A program made the translations under genes and the position numbers. The notes beneath the pieces are model-generated. The model was not told where the DNA came from and searched no databases. It was given only the letters and a program-made list of their open reading frames with translations. A DNA stretch of 64,000 nt from Plasmodium brasilianum. Lineage: Eukaryota > Apicomplexa > Aconoidasida > Haemosporida > Plasmodiidae. Positions 46,701 to 56,087 of this stretch are shown here, in pieces (positions within the stretch are counted from its first letter, which is position 1; every line of letters begins with the position of its first letter). The DNA lies in the NCBI RefSeq assembly GCF_023973825.1, contig NC_090119.1, positions 415,001 to 479,000 of the forward strand, in the 5' to 3' direction.

Positions 46701-46800
46701 TCTTTACCTTTTTATTTTCTTTTCTAAGTTTCCCATTGATTTCAAATATGTACAAATTTATGAAAAATAAGTAAAAGAAGACGTGCAACGCTTTACACAT
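43762..46800 (-). CDS. MSP3: MSP3-family merozoite surface protein, paralog F (1012 aa), Ser/Thr-rich repeats
   Basis: The largest copy. The signal peptide is MCKALHVFFYLFFINLYIF, and NLRNN is at 49-53. From about residue 200 to 635 the protein consists of tandem pentapeptide-like units (xxSSxETS, DASSS, NASSS, EASTQE) rich in Ser, Thr, Ala and Glu. A 60-residue higher-order unit is doubled, and a 25-residue unit (GLTETSTSDAGPSETSTQEV plus DQLEA) occurs four times. The conserved part comprises INLPRGKIYNTPNEDESVVE (about 853), EEEYVQKLVEDLLQTGEEEE, SIDGDTSIVNILEDLEKAM and the full tail HIDTFKNEHFDEFIY. The N-terminal part of the mid-element has changed (NTHESINLP for NILEPVNLP). The Ser-rich block may be phosphorylated or otherwise disordered; that is inference. 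The 5' flank resembles that of H. Confidence 0.88.
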   Translation of the reverse strand: MCKALHVFFYLFFINLYIFEINGKLRKENKKVKMENIEKVDNIDEVKHNLRNNFSAKNVFLKDEISGTDSESTQKLSEGPTPPDTVLEKGNNSNQGKDNKEESLANPGPKGDEEEKGRSDPNVTGESVNAVSSYYTVESGNITPFGPQQTSSTLVGKEQEGSPQPGGKSLDEGTQVSDSQLGHSVEADSGSQEASTQETGSLEAKAQETNSPEANKLEADSPETSSSNASSSETSATEESSSDASSSNASLSDASSSETSTSEAGLPEASSSNASLSDASSPETSSSNASSSETSATEESSSDASSSNASLSDASSSETSTSEAGLPEASSSNASLSDASSPETSSSNASSSETSATEESSSDASSSETSPSNASSSETSATEESSSDASSSETSPSNASSSETSSSNASLSDASSSETSTSDASSSDASSSETSTSEAGLPEASSSKAEPSEASTQEVGQLEASSPETSTSQTSPSNASSSETSATEESSSNASTSETSATEESTPKASSSETSSSDASTSDAGPSETSTQEVGQLEAGLTETSTSDAGPSETSTQEVDQLEAGLTETSTSDAGPSETSTQEVDQLEAGLTETSTSDAGPSETSTQEVDQLEAGLTETSTSEESAQKADSQEVDSKAGISLPTKDEKGTDGEPQKDNEKIMSLELGPSEGEKLAFQTDLEKEQLALHKTQQQERSILSTPGKKDINTVDSSGPKIQTDHQGQQNVTESSEPQPDEKQPSEGGPLSDHVSTNENTGSDIPSEGYDPNNRSEQKVYLPITDQTEHPTSPTYGRSSDTSEEEIPLADESLERTEETEEDDEGVRKLEDADKEDEVDDQHAKKIQYQKGDNWNTHESINLPRGKIYNTPNEDESVVEKNERKQREQGKNVIEEEYVQKLVEDLLQTGEEEEEEQDEQNSHGKEDKVEGKIEEMLIEKDEIIPPFNDTTFYKYFSPEYEDDSENEKFADELIKTLDTSIDGDTSIVNILEDLEKAMYQFFLHIDTFKNEHFDEFIY
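44948..45247 (-). repeat. 75-bp coding tandem repeat in paralog F (four copies)
   Basis: Four copies with a 75-bp period (starts near 44948, 45023, 45098, 45173), nearly identical, encoding a 25-residue Thr/Ser/Glu unit. The last copy has gacc for gatc. Confidence 0.93.
45480..46150 (-). repeat. 15-bp units and a doubled 180-bp higher-order repeat in paralog F
   Basis: The block is built from 15-bp units of the form cttgyttctgatgaa. A 180-bp segment starting near 45834 recurs near 46014 with little or no change, so the protein has a doubled 60-residue unit. Confidence 0.9.
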
Positions 46801-47282
46801 TGTCTATTTTAATTTTAAAAACGTTAAAAAAAATTAAATTGTAAATTGCACGAAAAAGTCGGAAACTATTGAAGAGATAATTGTTTATAATGTGCCAATA
46901 GTGCTTTTAACGACTTTACTTTTTTTTCAGCAAAAATGGAAAAATTACAATACGTTAGTAATTATAATTAAAATTATAATTATTTATAATTTTATTTTTA
47001 TTGACTAGCTAAAAAAATTACATTTTTAAGACTTTTCAAAAAAACTATGATTCATCGCTAGTATTTCATAAAAATGCTAACAGAGGCATATTTTACAAAA
47101 CTATATGAGCAGAAAAAATATCTTAAAAAAGTAAACAAATTTCTAGAAAAAATCTATCAAAAATAAAAAAAAAATAAAATAAAATAAATATAAAATAAAA
47201 ATAAAATAAAACATAATAATATAAAATTATAATAATAAAATACACATTTTATTGACATACTAAAAAAGGCCTTTCAGCGACG

Positions 47283-47317
<35 letters not shown>

Positions 47318-48336
47318 ACATACTATTTTTTATTTAATAAAATGAGGGTGTATTTTCCTAATACCTTGTACAAATTATTTTTCGATTTAGAATATCATAA
47401 ATAAATATATTTTAAGTGATCAAAAAAGTAGTTTATATTTCCAGAGTGTGAATAAAATTATTATGAAACTCCTTTTCCTTTACTTTTTTTTAGCATCCAT
47501 GCAATATTTATTTAACAAAAGTATATACGAAGTTGCATGGTTGATGCTGTACTAGTAGTGCATATTTTATCTGCAGAAATGTTCAAGAAATTAATTTTGT
47601 ATATTTAAGTAAAGCATTAATTCTCTCTTTTTCATCTGTGGTAGTTTAACTTGAATTATTAGATATATAAAAAATAAAAATAAAAATAAACAGGAAGAAG
47701 TGTAACAATTATTAAAATTTGTAAATTGGGGGAATAAAATGTAGAAGTATATATTCTTAAACATCGTTGCATGTACATAGGAAAAAAAACAAAAAAAATA
47801 AAATTTACGCTTCGTCTGTACAATAGTAAAAGTGGTGCAGAATTGTGTAAACGTAAAATGATATAAAATTAAAGGATATGATCAAATGTTGATTAAATTT
47901 CCTTTCATATAAAAAGTTGAAATAAAAATAGTATTAACTGTACTGACAGCACTGATTGTATTCATTGCATTTATTTGTATTAATGGGTTATTATTTACTA
48001 AAAAGGGATAAACCGTTTTATGCATGTTAATTTTCCTTTCTTTTTCAGGTTTATGTGTACAATCCCCAAGTGCAACCATTTCTTAGTAGTACTTCTAATT
48101 TTGTGATGTTGGGGTTGGTACATATTTCGAAAAATAACTCCAATAATACTTAACAGTTTGATAAAACGAAATCTAAGCTTTTGTTTAACACATAAAATAT
48201 TATTTAATCATATTCCTAATTTTATTATTTTTGAAGTTTTGCTTCTTTTTATTTTTGCCCCTTTTAGATTTATATTTATTTTTAATTGGTACGCCTTTTA
48301 TGATTCTATGTAAAACCAAGGGGAGATGATTAACCC

Positions 48337-48377
<41 letters not shown>

Positions 48378-48510
48378 CATCTAGCAATGTTTATTTTTCA
48401 GAGTAGAATGACGTTAAACTGATGGTATCATATCTTTCCACATTTGTAGAGATTATAGTGTAAATATTACTACTCTAAATAAACTCATCATATGACCATT
48501 TTGTAAGTTC
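46801..48510. other. Intergenic region F-G
   Basis: About 1.7 kb. The first 150 bases resemble the 5' flank of H (tgtctatt, taattttaaaaa, agcaaaaatrgaaaaat). A poly(T) run lies near 47293 and (TA)n near 48345. A minus ORF at 47882-48079 has no family feature. The last bases (48463-48510) hold the readable tail beyond the G stop codon. Confidence 0.65.
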
Positions 48511-51056
48511 TTATTTAAAGTTAAAAAATTGATTCAAATCTTCTACATAATCTTTGAGTGTATCAGCAATCAAAGTAGTATCGCCTTCTGAAGTAACCAC
48601 TGTTTGCACTAACTCGTTTGTAAATGTTCTATCATCATTGGTATTTACATAATCTTCTGCAAGGGATCTATGTGCTTCAACGTCGTTAGATGGTGCAGTA
48701 TTTGCTTCTTTATTTTTACCATCAGATTCATTTCCTTGTGGGTTTTCTTCTTTTACTTCCTCATCAGATTCATCAACTTCGTTTACTTCTTCTGCTGCTT
48801 CCTCGTTTTCTCCCCCTTCTTGTAGTAATTGTTGTACTAATTCTAATACATCTTCCTCTTCAATTTCTATTTCTTTCTCTTCCTCATCTTCTTCCTTCTG
48901 CTGTACTTCGTTTTCCTCTACCACTGATTCATCTTCATCTACAGTGTTGTGTGTATTTCCCTCGCGAAAATTTACTAGTTCAAGTATATTTTCATTATCT
49001 TCTTTTTCCTCTTGTACTGGTGCTTCTTCCAGTTGACTACCTCCTTCTCTCACTTCTTCCCTTTCTTCTTCTGATGGTAGGGATAATCCTTTCTCTTCTA
49101 CATCTGTATCATGTTGTTCTGCACCATCTTCACTTTCTTCCTGTTCAGATTCTAAATTCTCTAATGGTGGTCTCTCTACTGATGATATTAATCCTGATGA
49201 TGGATCTTCTACCCCATGTGAATTATCATCTAGTAGTGAACGATCTACATCTTGCAAAGTTGATCTTTCATCTTGTGATGATTCTTCTTCTATGGATGAA
49301 TCCGGTCCTTCAATTATTTGTTGTGGTGGTAGTAATTCTTCAGTTGATTCTGGTCGTATATGAACACTAGCTGTTTCTTCCCTTGCTTCTGGTTCTAATG
49401 TATCAGTTAGTTCACCATCTTCTAATGGTTCTTCTGGTGATGGTGTTTCTATATGTTGTTCATTATCTGATAAGATGAGCGAACTGTCCTGTGCTTCTTT
49501 TTCTAGTGTTCCTTTTCGTGAATCTTCTTCTTGATCTTTGACTTCATTTGGATCTTCTACTCTTGCTCCTTGAACTGGCTCTACTACTTCCTGCTGTTTT
49601 TGTTTTTCAGGATCTTCTGCTACCAAACCAGCTTTTGATTCCAGTTCTGGTTCTGCTTCTAGCCCTGGTTCTGCTTCTAGTCCTGGTTCTGCTTCTAGTC
49701 CTGGTTCTGCTTCTAGTCCTGGTTCTGCTTCCTGCTCTGATTCTTTTTCTTTTAATTCTCTTTCTAATAAATCGACGGACTCTCCTGAATTTTGTGATAG
49801 ATTCTCTCCAATTTCACTTATTTGTTCATTATTTCCATTATCTACCTGAGAATCATCTCTTTGATTTTTATGTTCTGAATCATTTTTGTGTGTCTCTTTT
49901 TCACCATCTTCATCTTTACTTTTATCTTCTTCCGTTTCAACTCCTACAACGTCCGATGGTGAACTTACTACTGGTGGAGTTAAGTCTAATGATGACTGTT
50001 CTACCAGTTTTGAACTACCTACTGGTAGTGCTGATTCTCCTTGGTGTGATATCGATCCATCTTCTTGTCGTAATGCTCCTACTTTTTGTTCTGTTAACTC
50101 TTCTACTCCTTGTTCTGGTGATTGTTCTGCTGTTGGTTTAGGTAAACTTGTTTGTGATGCTTGTTCTTTTGACTCTGATGATAATGATTCTATTTCTGAT
50201 TCTCCATCTTTTTCTTGTTGTAATGGTAGTGCTTCTTGAGATTCTTTTGGTTGTAAAACTGCAGTACCTTCTTCAATTCTTGTTTCTGGTTCTGATGCAT
50301 GTGCTACTTCGTTTTCTACTGGTGCTGATGATGGGGGTTGCGTAACTGCACCTTCTCCCTCTTCTAGTGCATGATGTACATTGTTTTCGGGGTCTTTATC
50401 GAGTACTTCTACTGATGAATTTGCATCTTGTCCTTCTTGTCCTTTTGATTCTTCTCCCCCTACCTGTTCTTGTTTATGTGTAGCTGGTTCTTCTGGTGCT
50501 GGGTGTTTTAGTTCGCCGTTTGGCAATTCTGTAACTGACGGTACAACTAAATCTTCTGTTGTACTTATTGGTGTATTTCTTTTGTTTTCTTCTATTTGTT
50601 CTTCACTTCTACCATCTGCATGATCACCCCCCGTCTGATGTTCATGTTGTCCATAAACTCGACCAGTTTCACCTTTGTCACTAGGTCCTTCGTCATCAGT
50701 TTGGTTATCTGTGAAGATTAGATCGTCTGCATCAGATTCTCCTTCTTCGCTACTTGCATTTTCTGCATCACTCCCCAAAACAAATTGTTCTGAACTTTTC
50801 GAATTTATTGAGAATTGGGGTTCTTTCTGCAAATAAATTTCTTCATTTTCTTGCTCATTCAGGAAGTCGGGTATGACAGATGCAGCAATGGATGAACTTG
50901 AACCATTTTTAAAAAATTTTCTAATGTCTTTCCTTTTTGTAGTATCGCTTGAATCTACGCCTCCAAAATGTTCAGTGTTGCCTACAGTTGCATCACCATC
51001 ATCATTACTATCATCATTACTATCATCATTACTATCATTATTACTATCATTATTAC

Positions 51057-51089
<33 letters not shown>

Positions 51090-51288
51090 TGTTATGATTG
51101 TCTACATCTTCTAACTTTTTTTCATCCTGTAAAGACGGATTTTTTATTGAAAAACTACTTCTTAAATTACGTTTTATTTCATCTATATTTTCTGCTTTTT
51201 CAACTTCATTTTTTAATTTATCTCTGCTTTCACATATGCAAAAATTTAAAAAAACTAAATAAAAAGGGAGTCTCAACACTTTACACAT
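48511..51288 (-). CDS. MSP3: MSP3-family merozoite surface protein, paralog G (925 aa)
   Basis: The signal peptide is MCKVLRLPFYLVFLNFCIC, and NLRSS is at 41-45. An Asn run followed by (SNDD)n covers about residues 65-97, encoded by att/atc repeats on the plus strand. The middle is acidic (Glu, Ser, Gln, Pro) with four to five copies of the hexapeptide AEPGLE (about 520-550). The conserved part comprises NILELVNFREG (about 766) with THNTVDEDESVVEE, EEEDVLELVQQLLQEGGE and a C-terminal block that is diverged (SEGDTTLIADTLKDYVEDLN), ending FFNFK. After the TAA, in frame, come ELTKW and SYDEFI then a stop, recognisable as the D/F-type tail. The 5' flank is shared with paralog A. No membrane anchor is visible. 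Confidence 0.88.
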
Positions 51289-51672
51289 AATATTATATTT
51301 TTTCTTTCAAATTTTTCAAAAAATTAAACTAATTTAAAAATAGAAAAAAATGCAGAAGAGCAGAAATGGTTAATTTAAATGTTACACACTTTTGTAATAA
51401 TTTTAATTATCACAAAAAATTATTTACAACACACAAATTTACATTAATAAAATAAAAATAGCCATATGTCATTTTCGTCTATTACTAATTCAACAACTGT
51501 ACAATTGTAAAAAGTCTAAATTTTAAAAAAGTAGAAAATAAAAAAAAAATATATATGTGCACTGAACATGTCAGAAAAGTTATTCACCGATGCAATTAAA
51601 CTGTCATTTGATTAGCAGCTTATTTATTAATTTTTTTTTATTATTTATTTTTTTTTTTTACTATTTTTTCTT

Positions 51673-51720
<48 letters not shown>

Positions 51721-53114
51721 TTCTTTTCTTTCTTTGCTTTTTTTTTTTTCTCTAAATGGCACATTTTACTTTTCATTTACGTAATAAAAATTATTTAAAA
51801 TTTCAATAACTTGTTCAATCATATTGTCTTGGAAAATTGTGAACACAAATTACGTGTGCAAACAAAACGGTTGATTTTTTCTAAGGAAAAAAATTTATTA
51901 AGATCCTGATTTTTCTTTCTTTCTTTCTCTCTTTCTTTCTTTCTTTCTTTTTTTTTTTTTTTCCATTTTAATCTTTTTTTACTACATCATTATAATTATT
52001 ATAAAGACACAACAATTATTTAATACACAAAAAAAAATAAAAAGGCAAAACGAACGTTCGCATGTTGTGTATATTTTTCCCCCACAAAATCTGCAGAATT
52101 TGTGTAGTAGATTAATACACAAAATTAATGTAATTATATATAGGTTGGCATTTTAATTTTGTTAGAGCAAAGAAATAATAAATACGTATACATTAGTTAG
52201 TAGTTACTAGTTAGTAGTCATTTGTAAATGATCAACAATTAAGGATTAATAATAGGTAACCAAGAATAGTCTCAAAACTAGCTAATTGGTAAAAAATAAA
52301 ATATAATATGCTAAAATGCATATATGCGTGATGCTGTTATGTAAAAAAAAAAAAAAAGAAAAAAAAAAGGTAAAAACAAATGTAAATACAAATGTAAATA
52401 CAAATATATATATAAATATAAATGTATATTATGGCTATCTATCAATCAGTTGCTCGTATTACGTGCATATAAAAAATAGAATAAAAATCGTTAAAATGAA
52501 TTGCAATATTTTTATTTTCCTTTTGTTATTTAAGAAAGAATGGAAGAAATTTTCCTTTTTTTATTAATATACTACTGAATATTTATATATATATATGTAT
52601 TATGTATGTGCCAAAAAAATTACGCCTTTTTGTCTTCCTCCCATCAGTTGAAGTTTATTAGAATATATATTCTATATACAACTTGTAATAATTTTGTTTT
52701 TAATTTTGTGATGTTATATACATTAATACGAATTTAGAATGATATGCTTATATAGTAATAACTTAAGCTAAGTTAATATAGCGAAACATATTCTTTTAGT
52801 TAACATATAAGATACTCCTTTAGATCATTCTCTCGTTTTAACTATTTATATGTGTTGCCAATTTTTTTTTTTATTTTGCACTTACGTGATATCTCGTATT
52901 AGTTTTATTATAACGATTTTCTATTTATAGCGAAAGAGGTAATTTTTTTTTTTTTTTTTTTTTTTTTCATTACATTATAAATAGTAATGTTTATGCTTGA
53001 ATGTAACATAAAATTATATAAGCAGTACTAAGCATTATTCTATCTTATAATATTTGTCATAGATAGAAGCTAATGCCTATATATAACTACATAAAAATAT
53101 TATTATGTGAATAT
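51289..53114. other. Intergenic region G-H
   Basis: About 1.8 kb. From about 51400 to 51620 it is similar to the 5' flank of paralog A. It also contains very long poly(T) runs (51670-51715, 52940-52968), a (ctttct)n pyrimidine tract (51917-51960) and an aaatgtaaatac repeat (52376-52410). A plus-strand ORF near 52316 is composition-driven. No gene is supported. Confidence 0.65.
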
Positions 53115-56087
53115 TTATATCTGCAGAAAAAATTGACGCATATCTTTTTCTAAGTCTTTGAGAACATTAACAGTTGAAGTATCACCACCAATTGAAGTTA
53201 CCAATGATTTTATTAAATCGTCGGAGAACTTTTTAGCCTCATTGATATGTTCATATTCCATGGAAAGTTCCTTATAAGCAGTAATGTCATTAGGTGGAAC
53301 ATTACTTGCTTCTTTTCCGTTTTCCTTTTCCGATTCTTTATTTTTATCTTCAGCTTCGTTTATTTGAGAATTTTCTTCGCTTAAATCTTCACTAGTTTCT
53401 TCTGCTTCTTCTGCTTCTTCTGTTTCCCCCTCTTGTAGTATTTCTTGTATAATATTTTTTACATCTTCCTCTTTAATCTCTACTTTTTCCTCTTCCTTTT
53501 GTTGATCTTCTTTTTCCTCTACAACCTTTTCATTCTCATCTACAGTGTTATGCGTAGTTCCCTCGGGTAAATTTACTGGATCAAGTATATTCTGTTTATC
53601 TTCTTTATCTTCTTCTACTTCTTTTACTTGTTGTTTATCTTCATCTTCTTCTTTTCCTTTTTCTTCACTATCAGTACCGCTTTCTTGAACTTCCCCCTGA
53701 TCAGCTCTTTGTTGTTCTGCTTCTACTCTTCTTCCTGCTGCACTTTCTTCATCTGTAACATCACCAGTACTACTATCTTCATCTTCATGCTGTTTTTCCC
53801 TTTTAACTGATTCATCTCCTTTATGTATCACTGTTTCTACGTGGACCGTACTATCTGACTGTGGTAAATTTTTTGCTTGTTCTTGTGATAACGATGATGC
53901 TACATCTGCTGAGGGATCTTCTAACTTTTCAGGTGGACTACCTGGTAATGATCTTTCTTCATTTTCCAGTTGTTCATCTGATTCTGATTCTGGCAATCCT
54001 TCTCTATGGGTTGGTTGTGTCTCTCCATGTGGTTGAGAATGTTGTTGTGGTTGAAGCTGTGAATCGTTTTCTTCTTGTAATTGTTCCACTTTTTCTGGTG
54101 CTGATGGTGGCAATTCTGAAGGTGGTACTTCTTCCACTTTAGGTGCTTTATTGTCCTGATCCTGTTGACCATCTTGTAATGTGGTTTCTGAATCGTCTGG
54201 ATTATCTTCTGATACAGAAGGAGGCGTATCTCTAGTTGGTGAATTATCTGGTGTTAAATCCGACGATTCCGTACCCAATTCTCCTGTAACGGGTTCTTTT
54301 GGATTAGGACCATCTGCAGATATACCTTCCCCTGCAGAGACATCTCTTTCTGTAAGCATAGATCCTTCTGTATCATCATTCCTGGATTCAACTTCACTAT
54401 TCTCCACGGGTTTACTTCTACCATCAACTTCAGTGCTTCCTTCTTCATCACTTTCAGGTTTATCTCTTTTAGAAATTTCTTCTTCACTAAGACCAGTAGA
54501 CACTGTACCTCCCGCTTGATCTTGATGTACTGGAGTGACTTGCGGTGATGATTTGTCTTTTTCTTCTTCTTTTTCTTCCTCTTCTTCTTTATCTTCCTCT
54601 TCTTCTTTTCCTTTTTCTTCACTATCAGTACCGCTTTCTTGAACTTCCCCCTGATCAGCTCTTTGTTGTTCTGCTTCTACTCTTCTTCCTGCTGCACTTT
54701 CTTCATCTGTAACATCACCAGTACTACTATCTTCATCTTCATGCTGTTTTTCCCTTTTAACTGATTCATCTCCTTTATGTATCACTGTTTCTACGTGGAC
54801 CGTACTATCTGACTGTGGTAAATTTTTTGCTTGTTCTTGTGATAACGATGATGCTACATCTGCTGAGGGATCTTCTAACTTTTCAGGTGGACTACCTGGT
54901 AATGATCTTTCTTCATTTTCCAGTTGTTCATCTGATTCTGATTCTGGCAATCCTTCTCTATGGGTTGGTTGTGTCTCTCCATGTGGTTGAGAATGTTGTT
55001 GTGGTTGAAGCTGTGAATCGTTTTCTTCTTGTAATTGTTCCACTTTTTCTGGTGCTGATGGTGGCAATTCTGAAGGTGGTACTTCTTCCACTTTAGGTGC
55101 TTTATTGTCCTGATCCTGTTGACCATCTTGTAATGTGGTTTCTGAATCGTCTGGATTATCTTCTGATACAGAAGGAGGCGTATCTCTAGTTGGTGAATTA
55201 TCTGGTGTTAAATCCGACGATTCCGTACCCAATTCTCCTGTAACGGGTTCTTTTGGATTAGGACCATCTGCAGATATACCTTCCCCTGCAGAGACATCTC
55301 TTTCTGTAAGCATAGATCCTTCTGTATCATCATTCCTGGATTCAACTTCACTATTCTCCACGGGTTTACTTCTACCATCAACTTCAGTGCTTCCTTCTTC
55401 ATCACTTTCAGGTTTATCTCTTTTAGAAATTTCTTCTTCACTAAGACCAGTAGACACTGTACCTCCCGCTTGATCTTGATGTACTGGAGTGACTTGCGGT
55501 GATGATTTGTCTTTTTCTTCTTCTTTTTCTTCCTCTTCTTCTTTATCTTCCTCTTCTTCTTTTTCTTCCTCTTTTTCTTTGCTTGATCCAGGATTATGTA
55601 CAATTCCTGAAGCCCTTTCTTCAGAATTTGATTCATCTCTTGATAACTGTGTTTCTAATTGTCCATCTGGTAATGCACTTGATTTTTCTTCTAATTGTTC
55701 TTCTGATTGTGCCTCTAATTGTTCCTCTGATTGTGCCTCTAATTGTTCTTCTGATTGTGCCTCTAATTGTTCTTCTGATTGTGCCTCTAATTGTTCATCT
55801 GATTGTGCCTCTAATTGTTCATCTGATTGTGCCTCTAATTTTGCTTCTAACTGTGCCTCTAGTTGTGCCTCTAGTTGTGCCTGCAATTGTGCTTCTACTT
55901 GGGAATCTGCATTATCCTGTTCATCTTTTAAAGAAATATTTTTTCCTGAAAATCCATTTCGTAAATTATGTTTTACTTCAACTGTATTTTCTTCTTTATG
56001 AACTTCATTTCTGGATGTTCCACTGCCTTCATTTATACATAGATTTATAAAAAATAAGAAAAAGGAGATATGTAACACTTTATTCAT
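53115..56087 (-). CDS. MSP3: MSP3-family merozoite surface protein, paralog H (990 aa), with internal 318-residue duplication
   Basis: The signal peptide is MNKVLHISFFLFFINLCI, with a perfect NLRNG at 41-45. Residues about 65-135 are short repeats (QLEAQLEA, then AQSEEQLE). Next, a 318-residue unit (starting KEEEEDKEEEEEKEEEKDKS, ending SGTDSEEKG) occurs twice in tandem with no difference that I can see, at about residues 175-815. The conserved part comprises NILDPVNLP (about 832) with THNTVDENEKVVEE, KEEDVKNIIQEILQEGE, then SIGGDTSTVNVLKDLEKDM and FFLQI. The TAA is at the same alignment position as in paralog E and is followed by IF, then another stop, so only a trace of the tail remains. 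Without the duplication the protein would be about 670 residues, a typical size for the array. The 5' flank resembles F. Confidence 0.88.
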   Translation of the reverse strand: MNKVLHISFFLFFINLCINEGSGTSRNEVHKEENTVEVKHNLRNGFSGKNISLKDEQDNADSQVEAQLQAQLEAQLEAQLEAKLEAQSDEQLEAQSDEQLEAQSEEQLEAQSEEQLEAQSEEQLEAQSEEQLEEKSSALPDGQLETQLSRDESNSEERASGIVHNPGSSKEKEEEKEEEEDKEEEEEKEEEKDKSSPQVTPVHQDQAGGTVSTGLSEEEISKRDKPESDEEGSTEVDGRSKPVENSEVESRNDDTEGSMLTERDVSAGEGISADGPNPKEPVTGELGTESSDLTPDNSPTRDTPPSVSEDNPDDSETTLQDGQQDQDNKAPKVEEVPPSELPPSAPEKVEQLQEENDSQLQPQQHSQPHGETQPTHREGLPESESDEQLENEERSLPGSPPEKLEDPSADVASSLSQEQAKNLPQSDSTVHVETVIHKGDESVKREKQHEDEDSSTGDVTDEESAAGRRVEAEQQRADQGEVQESGTDSEEKGKEEEEDKEEEEEKEEEKDKSSPQVTPVHQDQAGGTVSTGLSEEEISKRDKPESDEEGSTEVDGRSKPVENSEVESRNDDTEGSMLTERDVSAGEGISADGPNPKEPVTGELGTESSDLTPDNSPTRDTPPSVSEDNPDDSETTLQDGQQDQDNKAPKVEEVPPSELPPSAPEKVEQLQEENDSQLQPQQHSQPHGETQPTHREGLPESESDEQLENEERSLPGSPPEKLEDPSADVASSLSQEQAKNLPQSDSTVHVETVIHKGDESVKREKQHEDEDSSTGDVTDEESAAGRRVEAEQQRADQGEVQESGTDSEEKGKEEDEDKQQVKEVEEDKEDKQNILDPVNLPEGTTHNTVDENEKVVEEKEDQQKEEEKVEIKEEDVKNIIQEILQEGETEEAEEAEETSEDLSEENSQINEAEDKNKESEKENGKEASNVPPNDITAYKELSMEYEHINEAKKFSDDLIKSLVTSIGGDTSTVNVLKDLEKDMRQFFLQI
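53644..55563 (-). repeat. Perfect 954-bp tandem duplication inside paralog H
   Basis: The segment 53644-54609 matches 54598-55563 at an offset of 954 bp, with no mismatch in the parts I compared; shadow reading frames in other frames are also identical. The junction lies in a Glu-codon run (tcttcttctttt), giving about 12 bp of shared sequence. The length is divisible by three, so the frame is kept. Confidence 0.93.
55700..55895 (-). repeat. 24-bp coding repeat (AQSEEQLE)n in paralog H
   Basis: Six to seven copies of tctaattgttcttctgattgtgcc-like units, passing into shorter 12-bp units (gcctctagttgt). They encode Gln/Leu/Glu/Ala-rich repeats close to the mature N-terminus. Confidence 0.88.

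Noticed and set aside
47882..48079. 65-residue minus-strand ORF (MVALGDCTHKPEKE...) between F and G
   Set aside because: No family motif, no signal peptide and no partner exon; lies in spacer DNA.
53861..55473. Paired plus-strand ORFs opposite paralog H
   Set aside because: They occur twice only because the 954-bp unit is duplicated; composition mirrors the real gene.
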